Shown here: piece by piece, positions 8,812 through 18,706 of the stretch
Numbering within the stretch: the stretch's first letter is position 1
How the letters are laid out: each line of letters opens with the position of its first letter
Origin: Phytobacter ursingii
GTDB lineage: Bacteria; Pseudomonadota; Gammaproteobacteria; Enterobacterales; Enterobacteriaceae
Direction: 5' to 3'
Length of the DNA: 64,000 bases
NCBI GenBank assembly: GCA_901456055.1
Contig: CABDWT010000004.1
Location: forward strand, 248,001-312,000
The notes under the pieces: model-generated
The model's input: the letters and a program-made list of their open reading frames with translations, nothing else
What the model was told of the DNA's origin: nothing
Database searches by the model: none
Translations under genes and position numbers: made by a program

Positions 8812-9570
8812 TCACGCACTCTGCGCCAGACCATCCTGTTCGGGCACTGCACGGTTAAACGCCTGATGCACAAAACGGCGCAGCAATTCTGTCGCTTCCG
8901 GTGACGGCAAAACTCCAGAAAGCAGGGCTTGCGGGTCGAACCCCTCTTCAGTCAGCGCTTCTTCACGCTGATTAATCATGGCAGAGGCAATTTCCGGGGT
9001 AAATTCCGGGTGGAACTGGGTCGACATGGCGTTCGGTCCGTAGCGGACAATCTGATGCTGATCGTGTGAAGACGACGCCAGCGCCAGCGCCCCTTCCGGC
9101 AGACGAGAAACGGTCTGCATATGGGTCAGGTGCGCGGGGAACTCACGTGGCAGGGTGCTGAGCAGCATGTCGTTGCTGGCATGCGGATGCAGCGAAATCG
9201 CCTGACTGCCCACTTCGCGTCCGTCCGGATGCCATATCACCTCGCCACCCAACGCATGGGCCATCAACTGGTGGCCGTAACACACGCCGAACAAAGACAT
9301 GCCGATTGCCATGGCGTCGCGGATCCATTCGGCGGCCGCTTCGCTCCAGGGAAGCTTGTCTGTCACCATCGCCCAGGAACCAGTAATCACCGCAACCCGG
9401 TTAGCATCCGGTGGGGGAAGCGCTTCACCTTCAAATACTCTGACAATTTCCGTTTGTTCAAGAGGGTGCTGGATAGCACGACAGAACCAGGAAGGAATAT
9501 CGCCGTGGACTTCGCGAATAGACTCTGAGGGAAAACCTACTTGCAGGATAATTAACGGACGGTCTGTCAT
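8812..9570 (-). CDS. Class I glutamine amidotransferase-like protein
   Basis: A 252-residue stand-alone GATase1 domain. The nucleophile elbow is GVCYGHQ with Cys97, and the partners His187 and Glu189 lie in FHPEF, so the triad is complete. Proteins of this class resemble the N-terminal half of GMP synthase or the PuuD/YfeJ type of hydrolases and act on glutamine or gamma-glutamyl compounds. No synthetase partner gene is adjacent, and the neighbours do not reveal the substrate. The name puuD is not justified because the PuuD active-site context differs. Confidence 0.85.
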   Translation of the reverse strand: MTDRPLIILQVGFPSESIREVHGDIPSWFCRAIQHPLEQTEIVRVFEGEALPPPDANRVAVITGSWAMVTDKLPWSEAAAEWIRDAMAIGMSLFGVCYGHQLMAHALGGEVIWHPDGREVGSQAISLHPHASNDMLLSTLPREFPAHLTHMQTVSRLPEGALALASSSHDQHQIVRYGPNAMSTQFHPEFTPEIASAMINQREEALTEEGFDPQALLSGVLPSPEATELLRRFVHQAFNRAVPEQDGLAQSA

Positions 9571-9809
9571 TACAACTACTCTCTTCCTCTGCTGAACATT
9601 TGTTCAACTATGCGCCGAAAAATTCGGCCTGTGAAGGGCTTAGCGAGAAGAGGATTGTAAAGGCGAAACGGCGAATGGGGCCCTTTACAGGCCTGTATCG
9701 TGGCTATTTGTTTGTTTTAGTGGCGAAAAAATAAACACAGTCTGGCTTATGCTTTTTTTGGCTATTTTTAGCTTTTTTCGGCTCGCGGAGGGGCGTACCA
9801 CCGTCAATA

Positions 9810-9839
9810 TTGACAGACATGCCCTTATGATGGTTGTAT
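9810..9839 (+). promoter_or_regulatory. Sigma-70-like promoter for the MarR-GNAT gene
   Basis: A perfect TTGACA -35 box (9810-9815), an 18-nt spacer and a TTGTAT -10-like box (9834-9839) lie about 30 nt before the chosen start codon. The predicted 5' leader is about 20-25 nt. Confidence 0.5.
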
Positions 9840-9869
9840 TGTGCAACTATTGTTTTAAAGGCCATGAGC

Positions 9870-10817
9870 ATGCCGAACGCCAGTCTGGTTAACGAGATCC
9901 GTGTTGCCTCCCGTCTTATGGTCCGTGAGCTGGGGTTTATGAATGCCACCCTCGCCGCCACAGACTATTCCCCCTCGGCGGTACATACCCTTTTAGAAAT
10001 TGAAAACCAGGGAGCCATGACCGCCGCGCAACTGGTACAGATGCTGGGGCTGGAGAAATCCAGCGTCAGCCGTATGCTCGGTAAGCTCGTCCGTGCGGGG
10101 GAAATTCAGGAAGTTCCGTCCAAAGAAGATGCGCGTTTTAAAAAGTTGCAACTGACCGCGCAGGGAAAAGAGAGAGTCGCGCGCATTAATCAGTACGGCA
10201 GCATGCGGGTTGTCGAGGCGCTGGCGCATCTCGCATTATCCCGGCAGCACGTTATTGCCGAGGGCCTTTCAGCGTATGCGCATGCGCTGGCGGCTTGCCG
10301 GAACGGCGAAGCGCCGATGCCACAAAACGAGATTGAGATTGTTTCTGGCTATCGTCCCGGCATGATTGGCCGAATCAGCGAAATGCACGCCAGCTACTAC
10401 TCCCGCCATTATAACTTCGGCTACTTTTTTGAAAGCAAAGTGGCGGCAGGGCTGGCTGACTTCGCCGGGCGTCTGGATGCTGCATGCAATCGTATCTGGC
10501 TTGCCATTCATCATGGACGAATTGTGGGGTCGGTCGCGATTGATGGGCAGGACCTCGGTAATAACGAGGCCCATCTTCGCTGGTTCATTCTTGATGATGA
10601 TTGCCGTGGCGGCGGCGTGGGCCGTCGGTTGCTGACTGAGGCGATGCGTTTCTGCGACAGCCAGGGATTCGCGGCTGTGCAACTGTGGACGTTTAGCGGG
10701 CTTGATGCGGCGCGGCGACTCTACGAATCCTTTGGTTTCCGGCTGACAAAAGAGTGGCAGGGGGAACAGTGGGGTAGCAAGATGCAGGAACAGCAGTTTG
10801 CGCGCCAACGCATCTGA
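9870..10817 (+). CDS. MarR-type regulator fused to a GNAT acetyltransferase
   Basis: A 315-residue fusion protein. Residues 1-145 form a MarR winged helix (AAQLVQMLGLEKSSVSRMLGKLVRAGEIQ, with the wing KEDARFKKLQLTAQG). Residues about 150-300 form a GNAT domain with the acetyl-CoA loop CRGGGVGRRLL and the typical ARRLYESFGFRL. This fusion is a recurrent family (helix-turn-helix/GNAT), in which a regulator may also acetylate a small molecule or itself. The start at 9870 is chosen because AAAGG lies 8 nt upstream; ATG 9864 and a TTG at 9834 are alternatives. It stands alone with its own promoter. Target genes are unknown. Confidence 0.85.
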   Translation: MPNASLVNEIRVASRLMVRELGFMNATLAATDYSPSAVHTLLEIENQGAMTAAQLVQMLGLEKSSVSRMLGKLVRAGEIQEVPSKEDARFKKLQLTAQGKERVARINQYGSMRVVEALAHLALSRQHVIAEGLSAYAHALAACRNGEAPMPQNEIEIVSGYRPGMIGRISEMHASYYSRHYNFGYFFESKVAAGLADFAGRLDAACNRIWLAIHHGRIVGSVAIDGQDLGNNEAHLRWFILDDDCRGGGVGRRLLTEAMRFCDSQGFAAVQLWTFSGLDAARRLYESFGFRLTKEWQGEQWGSKMQEQQFARQRI

Positions 10818-11477
10818 GATTCACATAGCGTTAATAGAGAGTGATTGCTGAATTGCCTCTCCCGATACGCAGATATTTATTACATACACGTTTTCAACCT
10901 GGCGGCCGTTTTACGAATTGCTGTCCGGAACGTATCGCCGGGAATAATTCATCTGATTACCTGAAAATATTATCCCAGTGCGGGTGTTTTTTCAGAGGGA
11001 GAATATTTAAATGGGAATGGTATTCGTTTCGGCCAGGGCGGCGTTTATTTCATTTAAGGATATTGCCTGACGAAAAATAAGGGTACTTGCCGGGATTAAA
11101 ATGTTTTTATATCTGCCCTGATGTGATGATAACAATGCTCCGGTATCAAGAGTGGCACCGGATTCAGTGATCGTCAGGCCGTGAAAAAACGTGCACAAGA
11201 GGTGTGTAAAAACATGCGATATGAGCAACATGTGGCTGCCTTTCTTCTTGCCAGAACCGCACAGAAGCATGGTGTTGCCGTTGTGGAGCCTTTACACCCT
11301 GGCTGGTTAAAAAGTGTGCGAACGCGCATATTGCTGCCCATACTGCTCTGTTTCATGAGAATGTTCGCATATTAGTGAAAATGATATTGTTATCATCAAA
11401 GTATCTTCATCGACGGGAAATAATTCATTACGGCGGTATTATCTTTTATAGAAACAAGGCATGGCACTAAAAAAAGT

Positions 11478-11497
11478 AAACGGCAGGCCGTTTTTTT
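11478..11497. terminator. Terminator with no upstream gene
   Basis: AAACGG-CAGG-CCGTTT followed by further Ts on the + strand, with an A-tract on the left so that it also works leftward. The nearest + strand gene ends 660 bp upstream, so this probably ends an unannotated transcript, or insulates the chemoreceptor promoter. Confidence 0.7.
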
Positions 11498-11558
11498 CTA
11501 AAACGTCATTTTGCCCTATGGAATGCGCTTTTATATGAAACCGTAGCACGATTTAGAT

Positions 11559-11585
11559 TAAAGAATTTCAAATAAATGTCGTTAT
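11559..11585 (+). promoter_or_regulatory. Putative sigma-28 (FliA) promoter of the chemoreceptor gene
   Basis: TAAAGAAT, an 11-nt spacer, then GTCGTTAT. This matches 11 of 16 positions of the flagellar class-3 consensus (TAAAGTTT-N11-GCCGATAA) at the exact spacing. It lies 34 bp before the chemoreceptor start, as expected for a motility-coupled gene. Confidence 0.55.
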
Positions 11586-11619
11586 TACATCTAATTCAAC
11601 CAGATCGAGTGCTGCCATT

Positions 11620-13518
11620 ATGACATGGAAAAATACCCAAGGCCGGATTGGCCTGTTGCTTATAAGTTTTTTCGTTATCTTATTGATAGTAACCTATATT
11701 GTTATCAAGCAATTTGTTTCTCCGCAGATTATTGAAACCGAAACCAAAAATATCCAGGCGACGGTCGAATTACAAAGTAATGCGATAAAAGAGCAGATGA
11801 ACCGTGTTAAGGCTCAGCAACGCTCGATTACCGAACTGGTTGTTGGACTACAAAGTGAGCAAATCGACGCGTTATTACCGCAACTCGTTAACCAATATGG
11901 CGATGTAAACGTATTTGGTGGCGGGATTTGGCCATTACCGGGCCAGCGCGATCCGGCGCGTGACAAATTCAGTACCTTTTACGCTCGCGATGCCGGGGGT
12001 AACCTGCAGGTCAACACCGTATGGAACCAACCGGAATCGGCAAAATACTGGGAACAGCCCTGGTATAAAGACGGCATGAATGCACCGAAAGGCGAATGTG
12101 CCTGGGCGAAAGCCTATCAGGATGCCGCCAGCGCGCAGCCGCGTACCAACTGTGCGATGGCGATCTGGAAAGATGGCAAAGCCTGGGGCGTGGCGACCAT
12201 TGACGTGACGCTGGGCTTTTTTAATCAGCTGGCTGTCGATATGGGCAAGGCGGTAAACGGCAGCGTACTGATTGTGGAAGCCGACGGCAAAATCGTTGGT
12301 AATGGCTCTTCCGTAAAGGACAAACCCGCGCTGTCAAATGTGCGCGATTTGGGTATTCCGGCTGCGGCGCCGTTAATCAGCCTGCTCGGTCAGGGCAAGA
12401 AAACGGAAGTACGCGGTAGCTACGACGGCGAAGACGGGGCGCATTCTCTGTTTGTTCTCCCCATCAGCGGTAGCCCGTGGTTCATGGCGGTGGATATTCC
12501 GAGCAGCCAACTGGTCAGCATGTCCGATGCCATTATGACCAAGTTGACCATTGTACAGGCGATCATTGGTATTCTGATCGTGTTCATCATGATGATCATC
12601 GTGCGTAACATTTTCCACAATGTGACGTTGCTCAACCGTAATATTGAAGCCCTTTCCAGCGGCGGTGCGGATCTTACTCAGCGCCTTGCACAAAGTAAGA
12701 GCCCGGAATTCAACGCCATCATCAATAACTTCAATAAGTTTATTTCGTTCCTTAATGAGCTGATGCAGCAGGTGGGGAGCAGTTCGATGGCCATTTCTTC
12801 GGCCTCGCGTCAGATTGCCAGCGGCAACCTGAATCTTTCTTCGCGCACCGAAGAGCAGTCATCCTCGATTGTTGAAACGGCTGCATCGATGGAAGAGCTG
12901 ACCAGCACCGTACGTCTGAACGCAGAAAACGCACTGCAGGCCAACAAGCTGGCGGGAGAAGCGTCAACGGCAGCGAAAGAAGGGGCGAATGTCGTTAATA
13001 AAGTGGTCTCCACGATGAATAACATCAATGCCTCTTCCTCCAAAGTGGTGGAAATCATCAGTGTTATTGATGGCATTGCCTTCCAGACCAACATCCTGGC
13101 GCTTAACGCGGCGGTGGAAGCGGCAAGGGCGGGTGAGCACGGGCGCGGTTTTGCCGTCGTGGCCGGTGAAGTGCGTTCCCTGGCACAACGCAGCGCCCGT
13201 TCAGCGCAGGAGATCAAGAAATTGATTGAAGAGTCCGTGAGCAGCATTGAGCAGGGTAGCGGGCTGGTTCGTCAGGCGGGGACCACGATGGACGGCCTGA
13301 TGGAGAAAGTGGAAAGCGTGGGTGTGCTGATCTCAGAAATCAGCTCTTCCAGTGATGAACAAAGTCGCGGGATTGCCCAGATTAATATCGCCATCAACCA
13401 GCTTGATAGCGCTACGCAGCAGAATGCGGCGCTGGTCGAACAGGTGGCGGCGGCTGCGCAGTCCATGGAAGAACAAACCGTTCAGCTCGAAAACGTCGTC
13501 GGCAGCTTCAAGCTCTGA
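11620..13518 (+). CDS. Methyl-accepting chemotaxis protein (chemoreceptor 1)
   Basis: A 632-residue inner-membrane chemoreceptor. Layout: TM1 (about residues 10-30), a periplasmic sensor of about 270 residues resembling a Cache-type domain ([24 protein letters not shown]), TM2 (about 305-330), HAMP, then the signalling coiled coil. The highly conserved hairpin tip ([33 protein letters not shown]) is at about residues 487-520. The C-terminus ends SFKL without the NWETF-type tether for CheR/CheB, so its adaptation depends on other receptors. The ligand is unknown. No che or flagellar genes are nearby, so this is an orphan receptor, probably co-regulated with motility. Confidence 0.93.
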   Translation: MTWKNTQGRIGLLLISFFVILLIVTYIVIKQFVSPQIIETETKNIQATVELQSNAIKEQMNRVKAQQRSITELVVGLQSEQIDALLPQLVNQYGDVNVFGGGIWPLPGQRDPARDKFSTFYARDAGGNLQVNTVWNQPESAKYWEQPWYKDGMNAPKGECAWAKAYQDAASAQPRTNCAMAIWKDGKAWGVATIDVTLGFFNQLAVDMGKAVNGSVLIVEADGKIVGNGSSVKDKPALSNVRDLGIPAAAPLISLLGQGKKTEVRGSYDGEDGAHSLFVLPISGSPWFMAVDIPSSQLVSMSDAIMTKLTIVQAIIGILIVFIMMIIVRNIFHNVTLLNRNIEALSSGGADLTQRLAQSKSPEFNAIINNFNKFISFLNELMQQVGSSSMAISSASRQIASGNLNLSSRTEEQSSSIVETAASMEELTSTVRLNAENALQANKLAGEASTAAKEGANVVNKVVSTMNNINASSSKVVEIISVIDGIAFQTNILALNAAVEAARAGEHGRGFAVVAGEVRSLAQRSARSAQEIKKLIEESVSSIEQGSGLVRQAGTTMDGLMEKVESVGVLISEISSSSDEQSRGIAQINIAINQLDSATQQNAALVEQVAAAAQSMEEQTVQLENVVGSFKL

Positions 13519-13527
13519 TACGCAAAC

Positions 13528-13551
13528 ATGCCGACTCTGCGGAGCCGGCAT
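13528..13551 (+). terminator. Terminator hairpin after chemoreceptor 1
   Basis: ATGCCGaCTC-TGCG-GAGcCGGCAT forms a strong stem with one mismatch, 10 nt after the stop codon. The T-run after it is weak (TTCTTAT). Confidence 0.65.
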
Positions 13552-13662
13552 TCTTATGTCCGGCGTCTGCCGCTAACCCTTCCCGTTAATGCTCATTTCG
13601 CATTTCCCTTGTCGTAAAAATCCGTTAGCACTACTGTATTTTTATTAAACAGAGGAATCCCC

Positions 13663-14418
13663 ATGCTGAACTGGTTTGCAAGCGGCGGCGCCGATTACGC
13701 CCGTTATCGCCCGGAATACCCCGCGGTTTTACTGGACTACCTGCTTTCGATAACACCTGTGCACCACCACGCGCTGGATGTTGGTTGCGGTACGGGTCAA
13801 CTGACCACGTTACTGGCCTGCGCCTTCGACAAAGTGACGGGGATTGATCCCAGCCAGACGCAAATTGACAACGCTGAACCCCACCCCCGGGTTGACTATT
13901 GCGTGGGGCCGGCGGAACAACTTCCCCATGCGTTGCACGACATCAACCTGATCACCGTCGCTCAGGCTGCACACTGGTTCGATCTACCCGTCTTTTACCG
14001 TGAAGCGCAGCGGGTGGCGGCCCCCAATGCCGTGATTGCCCTGATCAGTTATGGCGTGCTCAACCCTGATGAGACGCTACGGGCGCGCTTTCGTCGGTTC
14101 TACTACGACGAGATAGGCCTCTATTGGCCTGCGGAAAGACAGCTGGTCGATAACGGTTATGCTGGCATTCTCTTCCCGTTTACGGAAATGTCCGCGCCGG
14201 ATATGGAGATTCGCCTGCAGTGGGACCTTGCGGCATTGATGGGTTATGTTTCCACCTGGTCTGCGGTGAAGCGGGCATTTGATGCAGGGCAGGACGCTCT
14301 TCTGGTCCGATTTTATGACGATATGCGCGAACTCTGGGGAGATCCGGCGCAGAAGCGCACGTTTTCGTGGCCCATTAATATCAGAGCGGGGCATTTGCGA
14401 CAGGCAATATATGCGTAG
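13663..14418 (+). CDS. Class I SAM-dependent methyltransferase
   Basis: A 251-residue Rossmann-fold methyltransferase. Motif I is LDVGCGTGQLTTLL (about residues 38-51), the acidic end of strand 2 is VTGIDPS (about 58-64), and a following VAQAAHWFDL segment resembles the small-molecule methyltransferases related to yeast Tmt1/YafE-like proteins. AGAGGA lies about 7 nt before the start. The substrate cannot be inferred. It is followed by a strong hairpin and then by the gor 3'-end copy, so it marks the left border of the duplicated region. Confidence 0.85.
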   Translation: MLNWFASGGADYARYRPEYPAVLLDYLLSITPVHHHALDVGCGTGQLTTLLACAFDKVTGIDPSQTQIDNAEPHPRVDYCVGPAEQLPHALHDINLITVAQAAHWFDLPVFYREAQRVAAPNAVIALISYGVLNPDETLRARFRRFYYDEIGLYWPAERQLVDNGYAGILFPFTEMSAPDMEIRLQWDLAALMGYVSTWSAVKRAFDAGQDALLVRFYDDMRELWGDPAQKRTFSWPINIRAGHLRQAIYA

Positions 14419-14448
14419 TGAAAGCAACCTACAGGCGGGGCGGCAGAT

Positions 14449-14480
14449 CTTTCCGGGCGACATCGTTGTCACCCGGAAAG
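14449..14480. terminator. Strong hairpin after the methyltransferase gene
   Basis: CTTTCCGGG and CCCGGAAAG form a 9-bp stem, extended by GAC/GTC past one mismatch. No T-run follows. It may be a REP-like 3'-end stabiliser or a factor-dependent terminator. Confidence 0.5.
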
Positions 14481-14504
14481 GCGTCAGTCGTCACTCGGGG
14501 GCGA

Positions 14505-15021
<517 letters not shown>

Positions 15022-15996
15022 ATGAGAAAAAGGAATATAATCGGCTTTCTGCTGGCGATTGCCTGGTGCACTCTTCTGTTCCCCCGGTCCGCATGGAGTT
15101 TTTCCTGTTCAACCCGAAAAGTTGATGTGCCGGTTCCTGCATCAACCTTTACCAACAAAAGCTCAACCTTTACTCTCCCGTCAGGAATTATTCGAAATTG
15201 TGCGGGTTCAGTAGATGGATCATTCCAGGATGCGATGCGTGTAAAAACGGTACGTTACCACAGCAGCCTGAGCGGTTTTACCCGTACCTTACAGGTGACG
15301 GGCGGTAGGAGTTCCGTGAGTACAGGTGCCACGGCCGTGGCGTCGGCGCAAACCATCAGCTCCAGTAATCTGTGCGTCTGGCCGGATGCGAATTGCTCAA
15401 CATCATCTTACCATGGCACCAAAAACACACTGGGGATATCCGTCGAACTGGCGGGTACGCCGGTGGAGCTGGTCAGTGGTACCGTACTGGCGACGGTGAT
15501 ACTGGAGCGCCGTTCTACGGTGTCTGGTGGGTTTAATTCGGAAAACTATACCATTACCTTTACGCTACAGGATAAAGTCGAGCCGCCTGTTTATACCTGC
15601 ACAATCAGTGATTACGATGCGACTATTACCCTGCCTTCGGTACGGCGTAGTGACCTTGAGAATAACGGGGCAGGGAAATATGCTGCTATTTCAAAACCAC
15701 TGAATCTGAATTTGCAATGTAACGACAACACTGATGTCACGATAACGTTTAATGCGACGGCATTAAGCGGAACGGATAATGTTCTCGAAAATACTCTGGA
15801 AGGGAATGATAATGTTGGTTTTCAGCTTTTATACGGTGGTAACCCGGTTAAGGTAAATAACGAACTTTTATTAAGAACGGGTGCCTCAGGGGCAACAAAT
15901 TTGCAGTTCGATGTCTACTATTATTATAAAGGTAGTGGGGCTGTAACTGCCGGTGCAATAAAGTCCGGTGCGGAATTTACTCTGGATTATAAATAA
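15022..15996 (+). CDS. Orphan fimbrial-type secreted protein (copy 2)
   Basis: A 324-residue paralogue of the protein at 7768-8757. Shared features: a signal peptide (MRKRNIIGFLLAIAWCTLL...AWS), FSC just after cleavage, a CVWP motif in the N-terminal domain (CLWP in copy 1), and a C-terminal pilin domain (TCTISDYDATITLPSVRRSDL... to FDVYYYYKGSG...AEFTLDYK). Sequence identity is moderate, mostly in the C-terminal half, so the copies are old paralogues or separate acquisitions. There is no usher or chaperone nearby. The whole gene lies between the two copies of the gor 3' end, which is strong evidence of recent insertion. AGGGATGG lies upstream of the ATG. Confidence 0.75.
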   Translation: MRKRNIIGFLLAIAWCTLLFPRSAWSFSCSTRKVDVPVPASTFTNKSSTFTLPSGIIRNCAGSVDGSFQDAMRVKTVRYHSSLSGFTRTLQVTGGRSSVSTGATAVASAQTISSSNLCVWPDANCSTSSYHGTKNTLGISVELAGTPVELVSGTVLATVILERRSTVSGGFNSENYTITFTLQDKVEPPVYTCTISDYDATITLPSVRRSDLENNGAGKYAAISKPLNLNLQCNDNTDVTITFNATALSGTDNVLENTLEGNDNVGFQLLYGGNPVKVNNELLLRTGASGATNLQFDVYYYYKGSGAVTAGAIKSGAEFTLDYK

Positions 15997-16001
15997 TAAA
16001 A

Positions 16002-16025
16002 AAGGCCAGAACATGTTCTGGCCTT
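16002..16025. terminator. Perfect 24-bp palindromic terminator downstream of gor
   Basis: A 12-bp perfect inverted repeat (AAGGCCAGAACA / TGTTCTGGCCTT) lies just after fimbrial copy 2. In the leftward direction it is followed by seven Ts, making it a strong terminator for gor; it can also end the fimbrial gene. Confidence 0.85.
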
Positions 16026-16044
16026 CACGAGGGGATGCCGGTGA

Positions 16045-16083
16045 TTCCCGGAGGCGGTGCTACGCACCTGTCCGGGCTACGGG
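16045..16083. repeat. REP element
   Basis: CCCGGAGGCGGTGCT-ACG-CACCTGTCCGGGCTAC has the typical REP shape (GC-rich imperfect palindrome ending GGGCTAC) and lies between the terminator and the gor stop codon. Confidence 0.7.
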
Positions 16084-16088
16084 TCTGA

Positions 16089-17441
16089 TTACCGCATCGT
16101 CACAAACTCTTCTGCCGCTGTGGGGTGAATCGCCACGGTATTATCAAAGTCTTTTTTGGTGGCACCCATTTTCAGTGCGACCGCAAAGCCTTGCAGGATT
16201 TCATCCATCCCGAAGCCAATACCGTGAATGCCAACGATCTTCTCTTCCGGGCCAACACACACCAACTTCATGCGGCATGGCTGACGGTGAGAGGTGACGG
16301 CGGTATACATGGCGGTAAACGACGATTTATATACTTTGACCTGGTCGTCACCGTACTGTTCGCGCGCCTGCGGCTCGGTTAACCCCACGGTGCCGATAGG
16401 CGGGTGGCTGAACACGACGGTGGGAATGTTGCTGTAATCCAGATGCTCGTCCGGTTTATTATTAAACAGGCGTTCAGAAAGACGACGGCCCGCCGCCACG
16501 GCAACCGGCGTCAGTTCAACGGCGCCAGTGTTATCGCCCACGGCATAAATACCCGGCACCGAGGTGTTCTGGAATTTGTCCACCACGATGAAGCCTTTCT
16601 CGTCGGTTTTCACCCCGGTAATATCCAGATTGAAAGTGTCGTTGGCCGGTTCGCGGCCAATCGCCCAAATCAGGCAGTCCACCGTCTGGCTGCGCCCATC
16701 GTCAAGTTCCAGCGTTAAGCTCCCGTCGGCGTTTTTCACTACCGCTTTCGGCACGGACTGGGTATGCAGACTCGGGCCTTCGGCCGCCATCACTTCTACC
16801 AGCGTTTCGCTGATCATCGGGTCGAAGCTACGTAATGGCGCATGTTTGCGCACGAAGAGGTGAGTTTCCGCCCCCAGGCCATTGATCACGCCGGCCAGTT
16901 CTACGGCAATGTAGCCCGCCCCGACCACCGCCACGCGTTTTGGCAGCGCAGGCAGCGCAAAGAAACCGTCGGAATCAATACCGTATTCCGCGCCGGGGAT
17001 CTGCGGATGGCTCGGACGGCCGCCGGTCGCGATCAGGATGTGATCGGCAGTGATCGTTTCGCCATTCACTTCGACAGTCTTTGCGTCGACAAAGCGCGCG
17101 AAACCACGAATCACATCCACATTGTTCTTGCCCAGAACATTGTCGTAAGAGGTATGAATACGGTCGATGTAGGCCGTGCGACTGGCAACCAGTTTGCTCC
17201 AGTCAAAATGATTCACGGTGGTATCAAAACCGTAATCCGGTCCGTACAGATGGATAGCCTCGCGGATTTGCGCCGCGTGCCACATGACTTTTTTCGGTAC
17301 GCAACCTACGTTCACGCAGGTGCCGCCCAGCTCTTTGGCTTCAATCAGCGCGCACTTTTGGCCGTACATGGCGGCGCGGTTAATTGAGGCAATCCCGCCG
17401 CTGCCGCCGCCGATGGCGACATAGTCGTAATGTTTGCTCAT
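16089..17441 (-). CDS. gor: Glutathione reductase Gor
   Basis: NADPH-dependent flavoenzyme that reduces glutathione disulfide in the cytoplasm. Its 450 residues match E. coli Gor in length. The FAD motif GGGSGGIAS (10-18), the redox-active Cys42/Cys47 in [13 protein letters not shown], the NADPH-binding [11 protein letters not shown] with VRKHAPLR, and the C-terminal catalytic HPTAAEE are present. The reference copy is intact; a 199-bp duplicate of its 3' end is 1.6 kb downstream. A MITE-like repeat sits just upstream, so its promoter may lie in or beyond that element. In E. coli gor follows rlmJ in the same relative orientation as here. Confidence 0.98.
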   Translation of the reverse strand: MSKHYDYVAIGGGSGGIASINRAAMYGQKCALIEAKELGGTCVNVGCVPKKVMWHAAQIREAIHLYGPDYGFDTTVNHFDWSKLVASRTAYIDRIHTSYDNVLGKNNVDVIRGFARFVDAKTVEVNGETITADHILIATGGRPSHPQIPGAEYGIDSDGFFALPALPKRVAVVGAGYIAVELAGVINGLGAETHLFVRKHAPLRSFDPMISETLVEVMAAEGPSLHTQSVPKAVVKNADGSLTLELDDGRSQTVDCLIWAIGREPANDTFNLDITGVKTDEKGFIVVDKFQNTSVPGIYAVGDNTGAVELTPVAVAAGRRLSERLFNNKPDEHLDYSNIPTVVFSHPPIGTVGLTEPQAREQYGDDQVKVYKSSFTAMYTAVTSHRQPCRMKLVCVGPEEKIVGIHGIGFGMDEILQGFAVALKMGATKKDFDNTVAIHPTAAEEFVTMR

Positions 17442-17451
17442 GGTTAATTCC

Positions 17452-17604
17452 TTAGAGCCTATCCAATTAGGCTATTTTATTGGCCATTTTGGACCTGGGC
17501 AGTGCTCACAATCCTCACGTACTGCGTGTACGCTCCGGTTGTTCCGCGCTGTCCGTGTCCAAACTCGCTGCAACAATGTGTACGCCTACTGGGTAGGCTC
17601 TTAA
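17452..17604. repeat. MITE-like element between rlmJ and gor
   Basis: An element of about 150 bp bounded by 8-bp terminal inverted repeats AGAGCCTA (17454-17461) and TAGGCTCT (17594-17601), with TTA/TTAA-like flanks. Inner arms (TTTTGGAC / GTCCAAA) suggest it folds into one long hairpin. It has no coding capacity and lies 11 bp upstream of the gor start codon. I believe it is a dispersed enterobacterial intergenic repeat, but I cannot name the family. Confidence 0.65.
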
Positions 17605-17671
17605 TCCTGAACGAGGTCGAAAGTGTCGCGATTGTAACGCGCAGCCAGCAAGGTTCCTTCGATTGTTGCGA

Positions 17672-18514
17672 TTACTCGGGCACAATCCAGTTGACGAGGG
17701 TGTGGCCGATCCCGGCGGGCACCAGTTTACTGTGCAGCCAGGGCAGGACGTTATTCATCTGTGCTTCTAATTTCCACGGTGGGTTAATCACAATCATGCC
17801 GGAAGCCGTCATGCCGCGTTGGTCGCTGTCCGGGCGTACCGCCAGCTCAATCTGCAGGATTTTACGGATACCCGTCGCTTCCAGGTCATGCACCATACGC
17901 TTAATTTGCTGACGCAATACTACCGGATACCACAGGGCATAGGTGCCGGTTGCAAAGCGTTTGTACCCTTCGCTAATCCCGGATACGACAGCCTGATAGT
18001 CGGTTTTGATTTCATATGGCGGGTCGATCAGCACCAGACCACGGCGGGAAACCGGCGGCAGTTTAGCTTTCAGTTGCTGGTAGCCATCGGCACGTTCGAC
18101 GCGTGCGCGCTCGTCTTTCTGAAACTCCTGACGCAGCAATGGGTAATCGCTTGGGTGCAGTTCGGTCAGGAACAGGCTGTCCTGCTCGCGCAACAGCTGG
18201 CGGGCAATGAGCGGCGAACCGGGATAGTAGCGTAACGTGTCGTTGCGGTTGAAATGACGGACCACATTCATATACGGCTCAAGTTCAGCCGGCAGGTCGT
18301 CTTGCTGCCAGATGCGGCCAATCCCTTCCAGATATTCCCCGGTGCGTTCAGCATGTTCGCCGGAGAGCTGATAGCGCCCCGCGCCTGCATGGGTATCGAG
18401 ATAGAGAAACGGTTTCTCTTTTTCCTTCAGCGCTTCGATGATGAGGCTCTGAACGGTGTGTTTGAGGACGTCGGCGTGGTTGCCTGCGTGGAAGCTGTGG
18501 CGATAACTGAGCAT
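17672..18514 (-). CDS. rlmJ: 23S rRNA (adenine-2030 N6) methyltransferase RlmJ
   Basis: Methylates A2030 of 23S rRNA. Its 280 residues equal E. coli RlmJ (YhiR). It shows the N-terminal MLSYRHSFHAGNHADVLKH, the SAM-binding LDTHAGAGRY (about 39-48) and the catalytic motif IV DPPY (164-167), followed by the insertion typical of the family. The gene stands between gor and the inserted phosphatase; in E. coli rlmJ is divergent from prlC, and here that divergent gap has been widened by two extra genes. The stop is 70 bp from the MITE-like element. Confidence 0.98.
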   Translation of the reverse strand: MLSYRHSFHAGNHADVLKHTVQSLIIEALKEKEKPFLYLDTHAGAGRYQLSGEHAERTGEYLEGIGRIWQQDDLPAELEPYMNVVRHFNRNDTLRYYPGSPLIARQLLREQDSLFLTELHPSDYPLLRQEFQKDERARVERADGYQQLKAKLPPVSRRGLVLIDPPYEIKTDYQAVVSGISEGYKRFATGTYALWYPVVLRQQIKRMVHDLEATGIRKILQIELAVRPDSDQRGMTASGMIVINPPWKLEAQMNNVLPWLHSKLVPAGIGHTLVNWIVPE

Positions 18515-18706
18515 GGAGATAGAAATTCCAGAATATGAACGAGATTAGCCACAGTTTACCGTAGATTGCGCGGGAATGCCGTTAACCCTTCTGATGTTTC
18601 AGGCAGCCGTAAAACGTTTCAAAATTTATCCGTGTCACAAAAGCGTCAAGTTAGCGGACTAGCGTCGAGTTCAGGCAAGGTAATTGTTTGAATAAAAGGA
18701 TAAAAA

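Larger units (their letters stand above)
10818..11619. other. 802-bp region without a convincing gene
   Basis: No open frame here has both a ribosome site and coding character; the longest (about 64-87 codons) overlap on opposite strands and match nothing I know. The stretch holds a dyad at 11381-11396, a clear terminator at 11478-11497 with no gene before it, and the putative sigma-28 promoter of the next gene. It could hold a small RNA or a decayed gene. Confidence 0.6.

Noticed and set aside
11181-11375. A 64-codon plus-strand frame in the 802-bp gap
   Set aside because: No ribosome site, overlaps an opposite frame of similar length, and no recognisable protein features.
11381-11396. Fur-box-like ATGATA-TTGT-TATCAT
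   Set aside because: Only about 11 of 19 positions fit the Fur consensus and no iron gene is adjacent; kept only as part of the small-RNA idea.
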